Assembly: GCA_944341075.1 (NCBI GenBank)
Contig: CALVLV010000014.1
Coordinates: 1-51,675, forward strand
Reading direction: 5' to 3'
DNA length: 51,675 nt
DNA from: an uncultured Clostridia bacterium
GTDB taxonomy: Bacteria > Bacillota > Clostridia > Christensenellales > Borkfalkiaceae
Part shown: piece by piece, positions 15,710-24,773 of the stretch
Numbering within the stretch: position 1 is the stretch's first letter
Layout: each line of letters begins with the position of its first letter
The notes under the pieces: generated by a model
What the model saw: the letters and a program-made list of their open reading frames with translations, nothing else
What the model was told of the DNA's origin: nothing
Database searches by the model: none
Program-made: the position numbers and the translations under genes

Positions 15710-18019
15710 ATGGCATTGAAATACTTGCAATCTATACCGGTGGTTCCCCTGCGCGGCAGGGTGGTATTCCCCGGCACAACAATAACGTTCGATGCGGGCA
15801 GGCTTATATCGCTGTCCGCCGTAAAGCGCGCCACCGACGGCGACATGACGCTGTTTGTCTCTGACCAGGCCGACGCCGAAAAGGAGGAGATAACCGCCGA
15901 AGATATCTGCGCCGTAGGCACGGTGGCAAAGATAAAGCAGATAACCCGCCTGCCCTCGAACAGCGTGCGCGTCACGGCCGAGGGTCTGTGGCGTGCAAAG
16001 GCGCTTACCTTTTCTTTGGAGGAATGTTTCCTTGCCGAGGTAGAAGAGCTCAGGCCCGTCCACGGCGACGAGATTCTGGAAGAGGCTTACTTCCGCTCGG
16101 CAAAGGGCATGATGCACGACATCGCCGCCGGCGAAAACCGCTTTGCCAAGGACTCTGTGGCGCGCATGGAGCGGTGCGCCGACGCCGACGAATTTGTCAA
16201 CATAGCGGCAAACAGCCTTCCCTTGCGCGAGGAGGTAAAGCAGTCCCTGCTTGAAACGCAGAACGTGGTGGAAAGGCTGCGCGTGCTTGAAAAGTGCCTG
16301 AACAACGAAATGGAGATAGCGCGCATAGGCCGCAAGATAAACGCGGCGGTGCGGCAGAGCATTGATAAAAACCAGCGCGAATATTATCTGCGCGAACAGC
16401 TCAAGGCCATTCACGCCGAACTTGGCGACGACGAGGACGAACGCACTGCGCTCGCCGACAAAATAAAGGCCAAGGGCATGCCGCAGGAGGTGGAGGAAAA
16501 GGCGCTGAAAGAGATAGCCAAAATGGACAAGATGTCCTCTTCCTCGCCCGAATATACCGTAATACGCAACTACCTCGACTGGCTGATAGACCTGCCGTGG
16601 AATGAGCAGACCGAGGACACCGCCGACCTTAAGGACGCCGTAAGGATACTCAACGAAGACCACTACGGCCTTGAGAAGATAAAGGATAGGATAACCGAAT
16701 ACCTTGCCGTGTTAAAGCTTACGGGCAACCTCAACGCGCCCATACTCTGCTTTGTGGGCCCTCCGGGCGTGGGTAAAACTTCCATCGCGTCGTCGGTGGC
16801 GCGCGCGCTCGGCCGCAAATTCGTGCGCATGAGCCTTGGCGGCGTAAAGGACGAGGCCGAGATCCGCGGCCACAGGCGCACCTACATCGGCTCTATGCCC
16901 GGCCGCATAATCTACGGCATAAAGAACGCGGGCACCATAAACCCCGTATTTCTGCTCGACGAAATAGACAAGCTCTCTTCAGACATGCGCGGCGACCCCG
17001 CCAGCGCCCTGTTGGAGGTGCTCGACCCCGCCCAGAACAACACCTTCCGCGACAGGTACCTCGAGGTACCCTACGACCTTTCAAAGGTGCTGTTCATAAC
17101 CACGGCAAACAGCGTGGAGACCATACCTTCGCCCCTTCTTGACAGGATGGAGCTTATAGAGATAAGCGGGTACACCGAAGAGGAAAAGCTGCAGATAGCC
17201 AAGCGCTACCTGGTGCCCAAGCGCATCGCCGCAAACGGCCTCACCCCCGAAAAGCTCACCTTTACCGACGGCGCTCTGCGCGCCATAATCGAAGGTTACA
17301 CCCGCGAGGCGGGCGTGCGCACCCTTGAGCGCAGAATAGACGCGGTATGCCGCAAAGTGGCGGTAAAGGTGGCAGAGGGCGCCGCAGCAAAGCGCAAAAT
17401 AACTGCCGAAAGCCTTCACGCCATACTTGGCGCGGCGCGCTACAGGCAGGAGGCGGAAATGCCCCGCCACGACGAGGTGGGCGCCGCAACCGGACTTGCA
17501 TGGACGGCCGTGGGCGGCACTACCCTTACTATAGAGGTATCGGCAATGCACGGCAAGGGCGACATTGTGCTCACGGGCAAGCTGGGCGACGTAATGAAGG
17601 AGAGCGCCCGCGCCGCCATAAGCTACATCCGCTCCAACAGCGCAAGCTACGGCATAGAAGATTCTGCGTTCGAAACAACGGACATCCACATTCATGTGCC
17701 CGAAGGCGCCACCCCCAAGGACGGCCCCAGCGCGGGCATAACCATGGCCACGGCAATACTTTCGGCTTTCACCAAAAAGCCGGTGCGCGGCGACATTGCC
17801 ATGACGGGCGAAATAACGCTTCTTGGCAACGTGCTGCCCATAGGCGGGCTTAAGGAAAAGACGCTTGCCGCCTACCGCACGGGCGTGCGCAAGGTGATAA
17901 TACCCGAAGAAAACCAAAAAGACCTTGAAGAGATCCCCAAGGACATACGCGAAAAGATAACGTTTATTCCCGTAAGCGACGTGGGCACCGTATTCCACAA
18001 CGCCATAGTGGGGCTTTGA
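15710..18019 (+). CDS. lon: ATP-dependent protease Lon (LonA type)
   Basis: Cytosolic AAA+ serine protease for damaged and regulatory proteins. The 769-residue product has the N-terminal LON substrate domain (begins [18 protein letters not shown]), a coiled-coil segment, the AAA module with Walker [10 protein letters not shown] and Walker [11 protein letters not shown], and the C-terminal protease domain with the Ser-Lys dyad: Ser674 in PKDGPSAG and Lys715 in GGLKEKT. Length is typical. The start is supported by AGGAA upstream and the conserved N-terminus. The ysxC start follows within 20 nt, so the two are one transcript. A terminator-like hairpin lies just before the start codon. Confidence 0.98.
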   Translation: MALKYLQSIPVVPLRGRVVFPGTTITFDAGRLISLSAVKRATDGDMTLFVSDQADAEKEEITAEDICAVGTVAKIKQITRLPSNSVRVTAEGLWRAKALTFSLEECFLAEVEELRPVHGDEILEEAYFRSAKGMMHDIAAGENRFAKDSVARMERCADADEFVNIAANSLPLREEVKQSLLETQNVVERLRVLEKCLNNEMEIARIGRKINAAVRQSIDKNQREYYLREQLKAIHAELGDDEDERTALADKIKAKGMPQEVEEKALKEIAKMDKMSSSSPEYTVIRNYLDWLIDLPWNEQTEDTADLKDAVRILNEDHYGLEKIKDRITEYLAVLKLTGNLNAPILCFVGPPGVGKTSIASSVARALGRKFVRMSLGGVKDEAEIRGHRRTYIGSMPGRIIYGIKNAGTINPVFLLDEIDKLSSDMRGDPASALLEVLDPAQNNTFRDRYLEVPYDLSKVLFITTANSVETIPSPLLDRMELIEISGYTEEEKLQIAKRYLVPKRIAANGLTPEKLTFTDGALRAIIEGYTREAGVRTLERRIDAVCRKVAVKVAEGAAAKRKITAESLHAILGAARYRQEAEMPRHDEVGAATGLAWTAVGGTTLTIEVSAMHGKGDIVLTGKLGDVMKESARAAISYIRSNSASYGIEDSAFETTDIHIHVPEGATPKDGPSAGITMATAILSAFTKKPVRGDIAMTGEITLLGNVLPIGGLKEKTLAAYRTGVRKVIIPEENQKDLEEIPKDIREKITFIPVSDVGTVFHNAIVGL

Positions 18020-18037
18020 GGCAAAAAGGTGGCTCAT

Positions 18038-18682
18038 ATGCTTAAGATAACCGACGTTTCGTTTATAACCAGCGCGGCGCACAAGTCGCAGTTCATACGC
18101 GCCGACAAGCCCGTTATAGCTGTGTGCGGCAAATCCAACGTTGGCAAATCAAGCTTTATAAACATGCTGGCAAACCGCAAAAAGCTTGCCAAAGTTTCAA
18201 AGGAACCGGGCAGGACGCGGCTTGTAAACTATTTCGACTTCGGCAGTTTTATCCTCGCCGACCTGCCGGGATACGGCTTTGCAAAGGTATCCAAGGCGGA
18301 AAAGGCGCGCTGGGCGCGCCTGATGGAGGAATTTTTTGCCGACAGAGCCAACTGCGCGCACGCCTTTTCGCTTGTAGACGTGCGCCACATGCCCACCGCC
18401 GACGACGTGAACATGGTGAATTTTCTGTACGCGGGGCTTATTCCATTCACCATAATAGCCACCAAGGCCGACAAAGTTTCGCGCATGGCGGCAAAAAACA
18501 ACGTGCGCGGCATAGCCGCAACATTGAAGTGCGGCACGGCGGATATAATACTCACCTCTTCGCAGACGCGCCTGGGGCTGGACGAAGTGCTCGCCCGCCT
18601 GCAGCGGGTGGTGTGCCCCGATACGCCTGCTGAGGAGAATATGGAAGAAGATATGAAAAAAGTTGAAGGCACGGAGGACTGA
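18038..18682 (+). CDS. ysxC: Ribosome-biogenesis GTPase YsxC/EngB
   Basis: Essential GTPase acting in late 50S assembly. Motifs in order: G1 GKSNVGKSS near residue 31, G2 Thr in PGRTRLVNYF, G3 DLPGYG, G4 TKAD and G5-like SSQT. The ATG at 18038 is chosen because AAGGTGG lies five nt upstream; a GTG three codons earlier is inside that site. The product has 214 residues with a short acidic tail (about residues 195-214) beyond the usual end. It follows lon directly, the common lon-ysxC pairing of Bacillota, and precedes the sugar-transferase-like gene by 2 nt. Confidence 0.95.
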   Translation: MLKITDVSFITSAAHKSQFIRADKPVIAVCGKSNVGKSSFINMLANRKKLAKVSKEPGRTRLVNYFDFGSFILADLPGYGFAKVSKAEKARWARLMEEFFADRANCAHAFSLVDVRHMPTADDVNMVNFLYAGLIPFTIIATKADKVSRMAAKNNVRGIAATLKCGTADIILTSSQTRLGLDEVLARLQRVVCPDTPAEENMEEDMKKVEGTED

Positions 18683-18684
18683 CC

Positions 18685-19434
18685 GTGGAAGGTTTTCTTG
18701 AATTTATGGCTTCGCCCTGGGGCATAGCCATATTTACCGTTGTGGCGGTTGCAATAGTAATATTCTTTTTTGCGGTAAACTACCGCTTTTTCGCAAAGGC
18801 CGTTCTCGATTTTGTATTTGCGCTGCTGGCGCTGATAGTGCTGTCGCCCTGCATAGGCGTGTGCGCCGCCATACTCAAAAAAAAGTGCGGCACGGTGTTT
18901 GAAAGCGTGTGGGCGGTAGGCAAGGGCGGCAGGCCCGTGCAGCTGCACCTTTTTTGCGGCTATCAGACTGAGGAAGGAGGGCAGTGTTACATACGCCGCA
19001 GCGCCATAATGTACTTTCCGCTGCTTGCAGACGTGCTTTCGGGCAAGTTGTCTATAGTCGGCCCCACGGCCCTTGCTTTGCGCGACGGCGCCGTCATCCC
19101 CGAGCAGTTCGACCGCCGCTTTTCGGTGCGCCCCGGCATATTCAGCCCCGCGGTAACGGCATACCCCTCCAAACCTTCGTTTGAAGAGATGTTCGCCTTC
19201 GACTGTAACTATGCTGCCGGACGCAGCCTGCTAACCGATGTGCGCACGGTGTTCACCTATGCGCTCAGGGCGGTGCGCGGCGAGGGCTACAGCCTTGTAA
19301 CTTTGGGGCGCGCAGGTCTTGCCGAACACATGCTTGAAAACGGAGAGCTGACCCCCGAACAGTTTGCCGAAACCGAAAACATAGCAAGTGAAGAAGTAGC
19401 TTCCGTCGCCCGCGCAAAGATGCGCGTCGGCTGA
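18685..19434 (+). CDS. Degenerate polyprenyl-phosphate sugar-1-phosphate transferase homologue
   Basis: Related to the monotopic PglC/WbaP-type phosphoglycosyl transferases that start glycan assembly on undecaprenyl phosphate. Matching features over 249 residues: an N-terminal extra helix, the re-entrant helix region KAVLDFVFALLALIVLSP, GTVFESVWAVGKGGRPVQL, DVLSGKLSIVGP and the end VRPGIFSPAV...DVRTVF. However the catalytic Asp-Glu dyad, normally SLDELPQL, reads AIMYFPLL; VGPRP reads VGPTA; and the KFRTM segment is not conserved. It therefore probably lacks transferase activity and may have a regulatory or binding role. The start is GTG, with GGAGG upstream, 2 nt after ysxC. It ends at a strong bidirectional terminator. 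Family link is clear; function unknown. Confidence 0.8.
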   Translation: MEGFLEFMASPWGIAIFTVVAVAIVIFFFAVNYRFFAKAVLDFVFALLALIVLSPCIGVCAAILKKKCGTVFESVWAVGKGGRPVQLHLFCGYQTEEGGQCYIRRSAIMYFPLLADVLSGKLSIVGPTALALRDGAVIPEQFDRRFSVRPGIFSPAVTAYPSKPSFEEMFAFDCNYAAGRSLLTDVRTVFTYALRAVRGEGYSLVTLGRAGLAEHMLENGELTPEQFAETENIASEEVASVARAKMRVG

Positions 19435-19473
19435 ATGTTGCTAATTAATTTAAGGTTTGTTTTTAATTAAAAG

Positions 19474-19511
19474 GGCCGCCCGCGGCGCAAAATTTTGCGC
19501 CGCGGGCGGCC
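19474..19511. terminator. Bidirectional terminator between convergent genes
   Basis: A perfect 38-bp palindrome (19-bp arms, GGCCGCCCGCGGCGCAAAA and its complement) lies between the plus-strand transferase-like gene and the minus-strand CDF gene. T-rich sequence follows on each side. Confidence 0.85.
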
Positions 19512-19543
19512 TTCTTATATATTCTTAAAAAAATATGGCTGCC

Positions 19544-20707
19544 TCAGCTCTCTATGTAGGGGTGCTCCACGTGCACAACGGCGTTGAAGCCGCTCTTTTC
19601 CTTTATGTCAGCCTTTATCTTTTCGGCTATCTGCTCGTCAGAAAGTTCCATGCCGTAGGGCATTATCACGTCAAAGTATACGTTGTGTATCTTATCCCAT
19701 TCTGCTATGCGCAGATCGTGTATGGTGGCTTCGGGGTTTATGCCCTTAACAACGCCCTCAACAAGCGTGCGCATCTCTTCGGTGTCGCCGTCCACAACTA
19801 TCGGATCCATGTGTATCACGGCCTCTATGCCGAATTTTTCGCCTATCTCCCGCTCTATGTGGTCTATAAGCGCGTGCGTGTCCATAAGGTTGCCGTCTGC
19901 GGGCACTTCGGCGTGAAACGTAACTATGGCGCGCCCTGGCCCGTAGTCGTGGTATACAAGGTCGTGTATCCCCAGTATGTCGTCGTGCTCAAGCGCAAGT
20001 TTGTCAATCTCTTCGGCAAGTTCCTTGCTCATCGGCCTGCCCAAAAGGGGCGCCTGGGTGCTCTTTACCGCGCCCCAGCCCGCCTTGAATATGAACAGCG
20101 CCACAACAAGTCCCGCAATGCCGTCTATGGGCAGGTCGGTGTACTGCCCCACTATCAGCGCAACCAGCACCACCGAAGTTGCCACAACGTCTGAAAGCGA
20201 GTCTGTGGCGGTCGCCTTTATGGAGGGGGAGTTTATGCGCTTTGCTATCTTGCGGTTGAAGTAGAACATCCAGAATTTTACAAGTATGGAGGCGATCAGT
20301 ACGCCCATCGCCACGTAGGAAAATTCTGCCTTTTCGGGCGTGATTATCTTTTCTACCGAAGATTTGCCCAGCTCAAAGCCCATAAAAATTATCAGCACCG
20401 AAACTATCAGCCCGGCAACGTACTCTATCCTGCCGTGGCCGAAGGGGTGCTCCTTGTCGGGCTTCTGCCCCGCAAGTTTAAAGCCTATCAGCGTTATCAC
20501 CGAAGACGCCGCGTCTGAAAAGTTGTTGACCGCGTCGGCGATTATGGCAACCGACCCCGCAATTATGCCCACGGTCAGCTTGCCCGCCACAAGCAGAATG
20601 TTAAGTATTATTCCCGTTATGCCCGAAAGCAATCCGCACCGCGTGCGCACTTTGGGGTCGTCGGCGCCGCCCTTGGGCACAAAAAGTTTTAAAAGCAGTT
20701 CGCTCAT
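19544..20707 (-). CDS. Cation diffusion facilitator, Mn-type signature
   Basis: Cytoplasmic-membrane metal/proton antiporter that exports divalent metal. The 387-residue product has six predicted helices and a C-terminal cytoplasmic domain of about 170 residues, longer than average. Metal-site signatures are NNFSD in helix 2 (NxxxD) and DSLSD in helix 5 (DxxxD); this pair is typical of the Mn-transporting CDF group (MntE, MneP) rather than Zn/Cd types with HxxxD. The start at 20707 (MSELLLKLFVPKG) is preferred to an upstream in-frame codon because homologues start here and a GGTG lies upstream. It is a lone gene, convergent with the preceding operon. Metal specificity is inferred from the motif only. 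Confidence 0.9.
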   Translation of the reverse strand: MSELLLKLFVPKGGADDPKVRTRCGLLSGITGIILNILLVAGKLTVGIIAGSVAIIADAVNNFSDAASSVITLIGFKLAGQKPDKEHPFGHGRIEYVAGLIVSVLIIFMGFELGKSSVEKIITPEKAEFSYVAMGVLIASILVKFWMFYFNRKIAKRINSPSIKATATDSLSDVVATSVVLVALIVGQYTDLPIDGIAGLVVALFIFKAGWGAVKSTQAPLLGRPMSKELAEEIDKLALEHDDILGIHDLVYHDYGPGRAIVTFHAEVPADGNLMDTHALIDHIEREIGEKFGIEAVIHMDPIVVDGDTEEMRTLVEGVVKGINPEATIHDLRIAEWDKIHNVYFDVIMPYGMELSDEQIAEKIKADIKEKSGFNAVVHVEHPYIES

Positions 20708-20910
20708 AAATTTCACCGTATGCCCGCGCTCTTTTATAGGCGGCCTTTCCGTCGCCCGGCGCAGCGGCATTTGTAAACTTACTTTTTTCTGTTCCGATTA
20801 TTCTATCATATGCGGCTTTAAATGTAAAGCGCGCATGGGCACGCGCACCAGTTTTTATAAAAATCCGTCATCAATTTTTACCTTCTCTCTTAAATTTCAC
20901 GTTAAAATAA

Positions 20911-20939
20911 TTAAGTTTTTGCCTCGGTTATGGTATACT
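20911..20939 (+). promoter_or_regulatory. lspA promoter with extended -10
   Basis: TTAAGT (20911-20916), 17-bp spacer and TATACT (20934-20939) preceded by TGG. The -10 ends 10 nt before the lspA ATG and no Shine-Dalgarno lies between them, so the transcript would have a leader of about 3-4 nt. Confidence 0.6.
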
Positions 20940-20949
20940 GTATACAGCT

Positions 20950-21657
20950 ATGGATAAAAAACTTAAAATCAAAAACTTTTTTATAAATATCGGCAAAAGA
21001 ATAAAAAACAACTTCGGCTGGCGCAGCGCACTCTTTCTGGGCGTGTTCGCCGCAATGCTTGTGGTAGACCTTGTCACCAAGCATTTTGCCGAGGCCGACG
21101 ACTGGCACTTTACCGTTATACCCGGCTTTATTGAGGTAGACGGCGTGTATCACAACGACGGCGCAAGCCTGGGCATGGGCGGCGGAACTACATGGGCGCA
21201 GCCGCTGTTCATAACCTTCACATTTATCGCCCTGCCCATATTCATCGGCGCCATACTTCTGCTGCCCGAAAGGTTCACGCTTTTAAAGCTGTGCCTGTAT
21301 ATGGCAACTTCGGGCGCCATAGGCAACCTTGTTGACCGCCTTGCGTTCGGCTACGTGCGCGACTTTATCGGCATGGACTGGGGCTTTGTGTCCTACGTGT
21401 GCAACTTTGCCGATATCTGGCTGATGGTCGGCCTGGTGCTCGCCGTAATAGACATGCTGTTTTTGAACGAGGTGGCGGTGTTCCCGCTCACAAAGCGCGC
21501 AAAGCAGGCGCAGCAAAAGCGCAAGGAGGAAGAGGAGGCCAAAAAGGCAGAGGGTCATTCGGAGCAAAGCGTGCCTGAAGCCTCTGCTGAAGACACTGCG
21601 CCCGGTCACGGGAACGAGGCCGAACAGAGCGGCGTGGCGGAGAAAAAAGATGAGTGA
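20950..21657 (+). CDS. lspA: Lipoprotein signal peptidase LspA with charged C-terminal tail
   Basis: Membrane aspartyl peptidase (signal peptidase II) that removes signal peptides from prolipoproteins; several lipoproteins are encoded nearby. Conserved features: DLVTK near residue 41, HNDGASLG, GAIGNLVDR...GYVRDFI with the first catalytic Asp, and NFADIW with the second. The 235-residue product is longer than usual (about 150-170): a basic 24-residue N-terminal extension and a Lys/Glu/Ala-rich tail of about 60 residues after the last helix. The ATG has no ribosome site and lies 10 nt from a -10 box. The 3' end overlaps the RluD-type gene by 8 nt, coupling the two. Confidence 0.95.
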   Translation: MDKKLKIKNFFINIGKRIKNNFGWRSALFLGVFAAMLVVDLVTKHFAEADDWHFTVIPGFIEVDGVYHNDGASLGMGGGTTWAQPLFITFTFIALPIFIGAILLLPERFTLLKLCLYMATSGAIGNLVDRLAFGYVRDFIGMDWGFVSYVCNFADIWLMVGLVLAVIDMLFLNEVAVFPLTKRAKQAQQKRKEEEEAKKAEGHSEQSVPEASAEDTAPGHGNEAEQSGVAEKKDE

Positions 21658-22570
21658 GGGCGGCGTTTTTACTTTTTCCGCACAGGCCGCCTGTGGCCGC
21701 GCAGACGTGTTTTTAAGCGGCAATATGCCCCAATTAACGCGGTCGGCGCTCAAAAAGATATTCGATGGCGGCGGCGTTGAGATAAACGGAAAGGCCGCAA
21801 AGCCCTCGCACGGGGTAAGGGCGGGCGACGTTGTAAGCGTAGTTGTGCCCGCCGCGGAGGAGTATTCCGTTCAGCCCGAGGCCATTCCGCTGGATATCGT
21901 CTATCAGGACGCCGACCTTGCCGTGATAAACAAGCCGCAGGGCATGACGGTGCACATGGGCAACGGCAACAAGCAGGGCACGCTGGTAAACGCGCTTTTA
22001 TATAACCTTGACAGTTTAAGCGGCATAAACGGCGTCATCCGCCCCGGCATAGTGCACCGCATAGATAAGGATACTTCGGGGCTGCTGGTAGTTGCCAAAA
22101 ACGACGCGGCGCACCTGTCGCTTTCAAAGCAGATAGCCGAAAAGACCTGCCGCCGCACCTATATAGCCCTTTTAGAGGGCGTTGTAAAGCAGGATAGCGG
22201 CAACATAACCACCTACATAGGCCGCGACCCCAAGGACAGGCTTAAAATGGCGGTTGTGCCGCCCGAAAAAGGCAAGCTCGCCATAACCGACTTTGCCGTA
22301 GAGGAGCGGTTTGAAGGCTACACGCTCTGCCGCTTCGATTTAAAAACGGGCCGCACGCACCAGATAAGGGTGCACGCAAAATACATGGGTCACCCCGTGG
22401 TGGGCGACCCCGTATACGGCATAAAAAAGCAGAAGTTTGCCTTAAACGGCCAGCTGCTGCACGCCGCGCGGCTGGAGTTCACCCACCCCTCAACAGGCAG
22501 GCGAATGGCGTTCACCGCCCCGCTGCCCGACTATTTTACCGATGTGCTCAAAAAACTAAAAAGGCAATAG
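21650..22570 (+). CDS. RluD-type 23S rRNA pseudouridine synthase
   Basis: Pseudouridine synthase of the RluA/RluC/RluD family, modifying uridines in rRNA. The 306-residue product has an N-terminal S4 RNA-binding domain (GRADVFLSGNMPQLTRSALKK...GEVEINGK-like) and the catalytic domain with the active Asp in HRIDKDTSGLLVVAK, plus RTYIALLEG and GRTHQIRVH. It starts within the last codons of lspA, the conserved lspA-rluD arrangement of Bacillota. Which uridines it modifies (RluD-like 1911/1915/1917 or others) cannot be told from motifs. Confidence 0.95.
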   Translation: MSEGGVFTFSAQAACGRADVFLSGNMPQLTRSALKKIFDGGGVEINGKAAKPSHGVRAGDVVSVVVPAAEEYSVQPEAIPLDIVYQDADLAVINKPQGMTVHMGNGNKQGTLVNALLYNLDSLSGINGVIRPGIVHRIDKDTSGLLVVAKNDAAHLSLSKQIAEKTCRRTYIALLEGVVKQDSGNITTYIGRDPKDRLKMAVVPPEKGKLAITDFAVEERFEGYTLCRFDLKTGRTHQIRVHAKYMGHPVVGDPVYGIKKQKFALNGQLLHAARLEFTHPSTGRRMAFTAPLPDYFTDVLKKLKRQ

Positions 22571-22919
22571 TTGATTAAGCCCCCGGTTTGTGCCACATGG
22601 CCTTTACCGGTCGTGTTATGCGTTTTGTTGCACGCATATGTCATTTCGACCGAGCGACAGCGAGTGGAGAAATCTTAAATAAAGTTAACGATTAAGCCAA
22701 GAGATTTCTCCGTGCGCTCATTACATTCGCTTAGTCGAAATGACATGTACGGTTGCTATCGCAAAGTTCGTATGCTACTGTCCGCATTAAAACAGACAGT
22801 GCCCGCAACGCGATTGTGTTTTGTGTAAAACCGACAATAGTTAAGGTATATTGCAGGGGCAATTAAAAATTTTTACACGGCACACAATATTTTTTGTACC
22901 ACAAATTCCCTTCAAATTG
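22571..22919. repeat. Gene-free region with a large inverted repeat
   Basis: No gene is supported. Positions 22639-22745 form a 107-bp inverted pair: TGTCATTTCGACCGAGCG...CGAGTGGAGAAATCT facing AGATTTCTCC...TTAGTCGAAATGACA, with a ~25-bp centre. The rest is AT-rich sequence leading to the promoter of the next gene. The pair is the most complete simple copy of this module in the window. Confidence 0.8.
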
Positions 22920-22948
22920 TTGTGTTTGCGTTTTTATAATGATATAAT
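22920..22948 (+). promoter_or_regulatory. Promoter of the 108-residue membrane protein gene
   Basis: TTGTGT (22920-22925), 17-bp spacer and TATAAT (22943-22948); another TATAAT lies at 22935-22940. A normal leader with AAAAAAGGAG follows. Confidence 0.6.
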
Positions 22949-22980
22949 AAAATCACAAAAACAAAAAAGGAGCTTGTGTT

Positions 22981-23307
22981 ATGGCAGAAAACAAAAATAC
23001 ATCCAAAAAGACTACAAAGCGCCGCGTTCACAGGGAAACGGTAGATATCGTAAAGCTGTGCGCATTCTGGGGCATATTTATTGCCGCCATACTGTTCGTG
23101 GCAAGGGGTATACTCAACTTCTTCGACCTCGGCAGCGTGGGCGCAACCATAATGAACGTCTTCGATATCCTCGGCAAGCTTGCGCTGCTCGTTGCGGTGG
23201 CATTCCCCGCATACAACTATGTGCGCGGCAAGGCAAAGGTTTGGAAGATAATCTTCTGGGCGGCACTCGTCGTGTATGTGGCGGGCTGCGTGTTCAGCCT
23301 TCTTTAA
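22981..23307 (+). CDS. Small membrane protein, three predicted helices
   Basis: Unrecognised 108-residue protein. A basic N-terminus (about 20 residues, rich in Lys, Arg and Thr) precedes three hydrophobic segments near residues 25-45, 55-76 and 88-107. The residues NFFDLGS between the first two and the YNYVRGKAKVWK loop between the last two look like cytoplasm/outside boundaries. AAGGAG lies 11 nt before the ATG, with its own promoter and a strong terminator, so it is a single-gene unit. Nothing in the sequence suggests a specific role. Confidence 0.8.
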   Translation: MAENKNTSKKTTKRRVHRETVDIVKLCAFWGIFIAAILFVARGILNFFDLGSVGATIMNVFDILGKLALLVAVAFPAYNYVRGKAKVWKIIFWAALVVYVAGCVFSLL

Positions 23308-23359
23308 TGGCGCAGGGCGGCGCTTTATGCGTTGCCGCCGCGTTTACAATTCAAAACAG

Positions 23360-23391
23360 ACGGTCTGCTTTAACGGCAGGCCGTTTTTTTC
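23360..23391 (+). terminator. Terminator after the 108-residue membrane protein gene
   Basis: A 9-bp stem (23360-23368 with 23376-23384, one G-U pair), 7-nt loop, then seven T. It lies just ahead of the der promoter. Confidence 0.85.
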
Positions 23392-23420
23392 TTTACAAAA
23401 CGCCCGCATTTTATTATAAT
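23392..23420 (+). promoter_or_regulatory. der promoter
   Basis: TTTACA (23392-23397), 17-bp spacer, TATAAT (23415-23420). The -35 overlaps the end of the preceding terminator. The start codon is about 26 nt from the expected transcription start. Confidence 0.75.
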
Positions 23421-23452
23421 GTTGTAGAAAATATTAATTCGGCAGGTAAAAA

Positions 23453-24769
23453 ATGGCAAAACCGCTTGTGGCGATAGTCGGCAGGCCCAACGTGGGCAAA
23501 AGCACCTTTTTCAACAAGGTTGCAGGCAGAAAAATTTCAATAACCGAGGACAGGCCGGGCGTTACGCGCGACAGGCTGTATGCCGACGCCGAGTGGCGCG
23601 GCAGGGCCTTTTCTATGGTAGATACCGGCGGCATAGAGCTCAAGTCGCAGGACACCATGTGGCGGGAGATCAAAAAGCAGGCAGAAGTGGCCATAGATAC
23701 CGCGCAGGTGATACTCTTCTTTGTGGACGGAAGGGAGGGGCTTACCTCTTCCGACTACGACGTGGCAGAAATGCTCCGCCGCAGCAAAAAGCCGGTAATT
23801 TTAGTTGTCAACAAGCTTGATAACTACTCGCAGGACAAGCTGTTTGAATTTTACTCGCTCGGTTTGGGCGAACCCTACGGCATATCGTCCGAGCACGGCA
23901 CGGGCATAGGCGACCTTCTGGACGAGGTGGTCAGCTACTTTGAAAAGATACCCGCCGAGGAGGACGACAGCATAAAAATAGCCGTAGTCGGCAAGCCCAA
24001 CGCGGGCAAGTCAAGCCTTGTAAACAGGCTTCTTGGCTTCGACCGCTCTATCGTCACCGACATAGCGGGCACCACGCGCGACGCAATAGATACCCGCTTC
24101 ACCTCGCCCGACGGCGGCGAATACACAATTATAGATACCGCCGGCATACGCAAAAAGAGCAGGGTGGAGGACGATATAGAGTATTATTCGGTGATGCGCG
24201 CCTTCGACGCGGTGCGCCGCGCCGACGTGTGCCTGCTTGTTGTGGACAGCACCGAAGGCCTTACCGAGCAGGACACAAAGATAATCGGCTACGTTCACGA
24301 ACAGGGCAAGCCCTCTGTAATAGTCATGAACAAGTGGGATCTTGTGGAAAAGGACACCAACACCATAAACAAATTCCAGGCAAAGCTTAAGGAAGATTTA
24401 AAGTTTATGGACTATTTCCGCTCTATATACGTTTCTGCAAAGACGGGTCAGCGCACCGAAAAGATACTTGCGGCCGTAAACGAGGTATATGCAAACTCCA
24501 GGCGGCGCATACAGACGGGCGTTTTGAACGACGTCATCTCCTCCGCCGTGCGCGCCAACGAACCGCCCTCTTACAACGGCCGCAGGCTTAAAATTTATTA
24601 CTGTACGCAGGTGGCGGAAGCTCCCCCCGCGTTTGCGCTGTTCGTAAACGACGGCAGGCTGCTGCATTTTTCGTACGAAAGGTTTTTAGAAAACACCCTG
24701 CGCTCGGCGTTCGATTTTTCGGGCACGCCCATAAAGATACTCACGCGCGACAAAAAGGAAGATAACTGA
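23453..24769 (+). CDS. der: Ribosome-biogenesis GTPase Der/EngA
   Basis: Double-GTPase protein required for 50S assembly. Two G domains in tandem are visible: G1 motifs GRPNVGKST (residue ~8) and GKPNAGKSS (residue ~180), G3 DTGGI and DTAGI, G4 NKLD and NKWD, followed by the KH-like C-terminal domain (begins near NSRRRIQTGVLND, ends KKEDN). At 438 residues it matches the family. The ribosome site is weak (GGCAGG). It precedes plsY by 86 nt, the usual der-plsY order of Bacillota, with a short intergenic element in the gap. Confidence 0.97.
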   Translation: MAKPLVAIVGRPNVGKSTFFNKVAGRKISITEDRPGVTRDRLYADAEWRGRAFSMVDTGGIELKSQDTMWREIKKQAEVAIDTAQVILFFVDGREGLTSSDYDVAEMLRRSKKPVILVVNKLDNYSQDKLFEFYSLGLGEPYGISSEHGTGIGDLLDEVVSYFEKIPAEEDDSIKIAVVGKPNAGKSSLVNRLLGFDRSIVTDIAGTTRDAIDTRFTSPDGGEYTIIDTAGIRKKSRVEDDIEYYSVMRAFDAVRRADVCLLVVDSTEGLTEQDTKIIGYVHEQGKPSVIVMNKWDLVEKDTNTINKFQAKLKEDLKFMDYFRSIYVSAKTGQRTEKILAAVNEVYANSRRRIQTGVLNDVISSAVRANEPPSYNGRRLKIYYCTQVAEAPPAFALFVNDGRLLHFSYERFLENTLRSAFDFSGTPIKILTRDKKEDN

Positions 24770-24773
24770 ATTT

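Noticed and set aside
17081-18082. 333-residue minus-strand frame across the end of lon
   Set aside because: Antisense shadow of lon and ysxC; no conserved features of its own.
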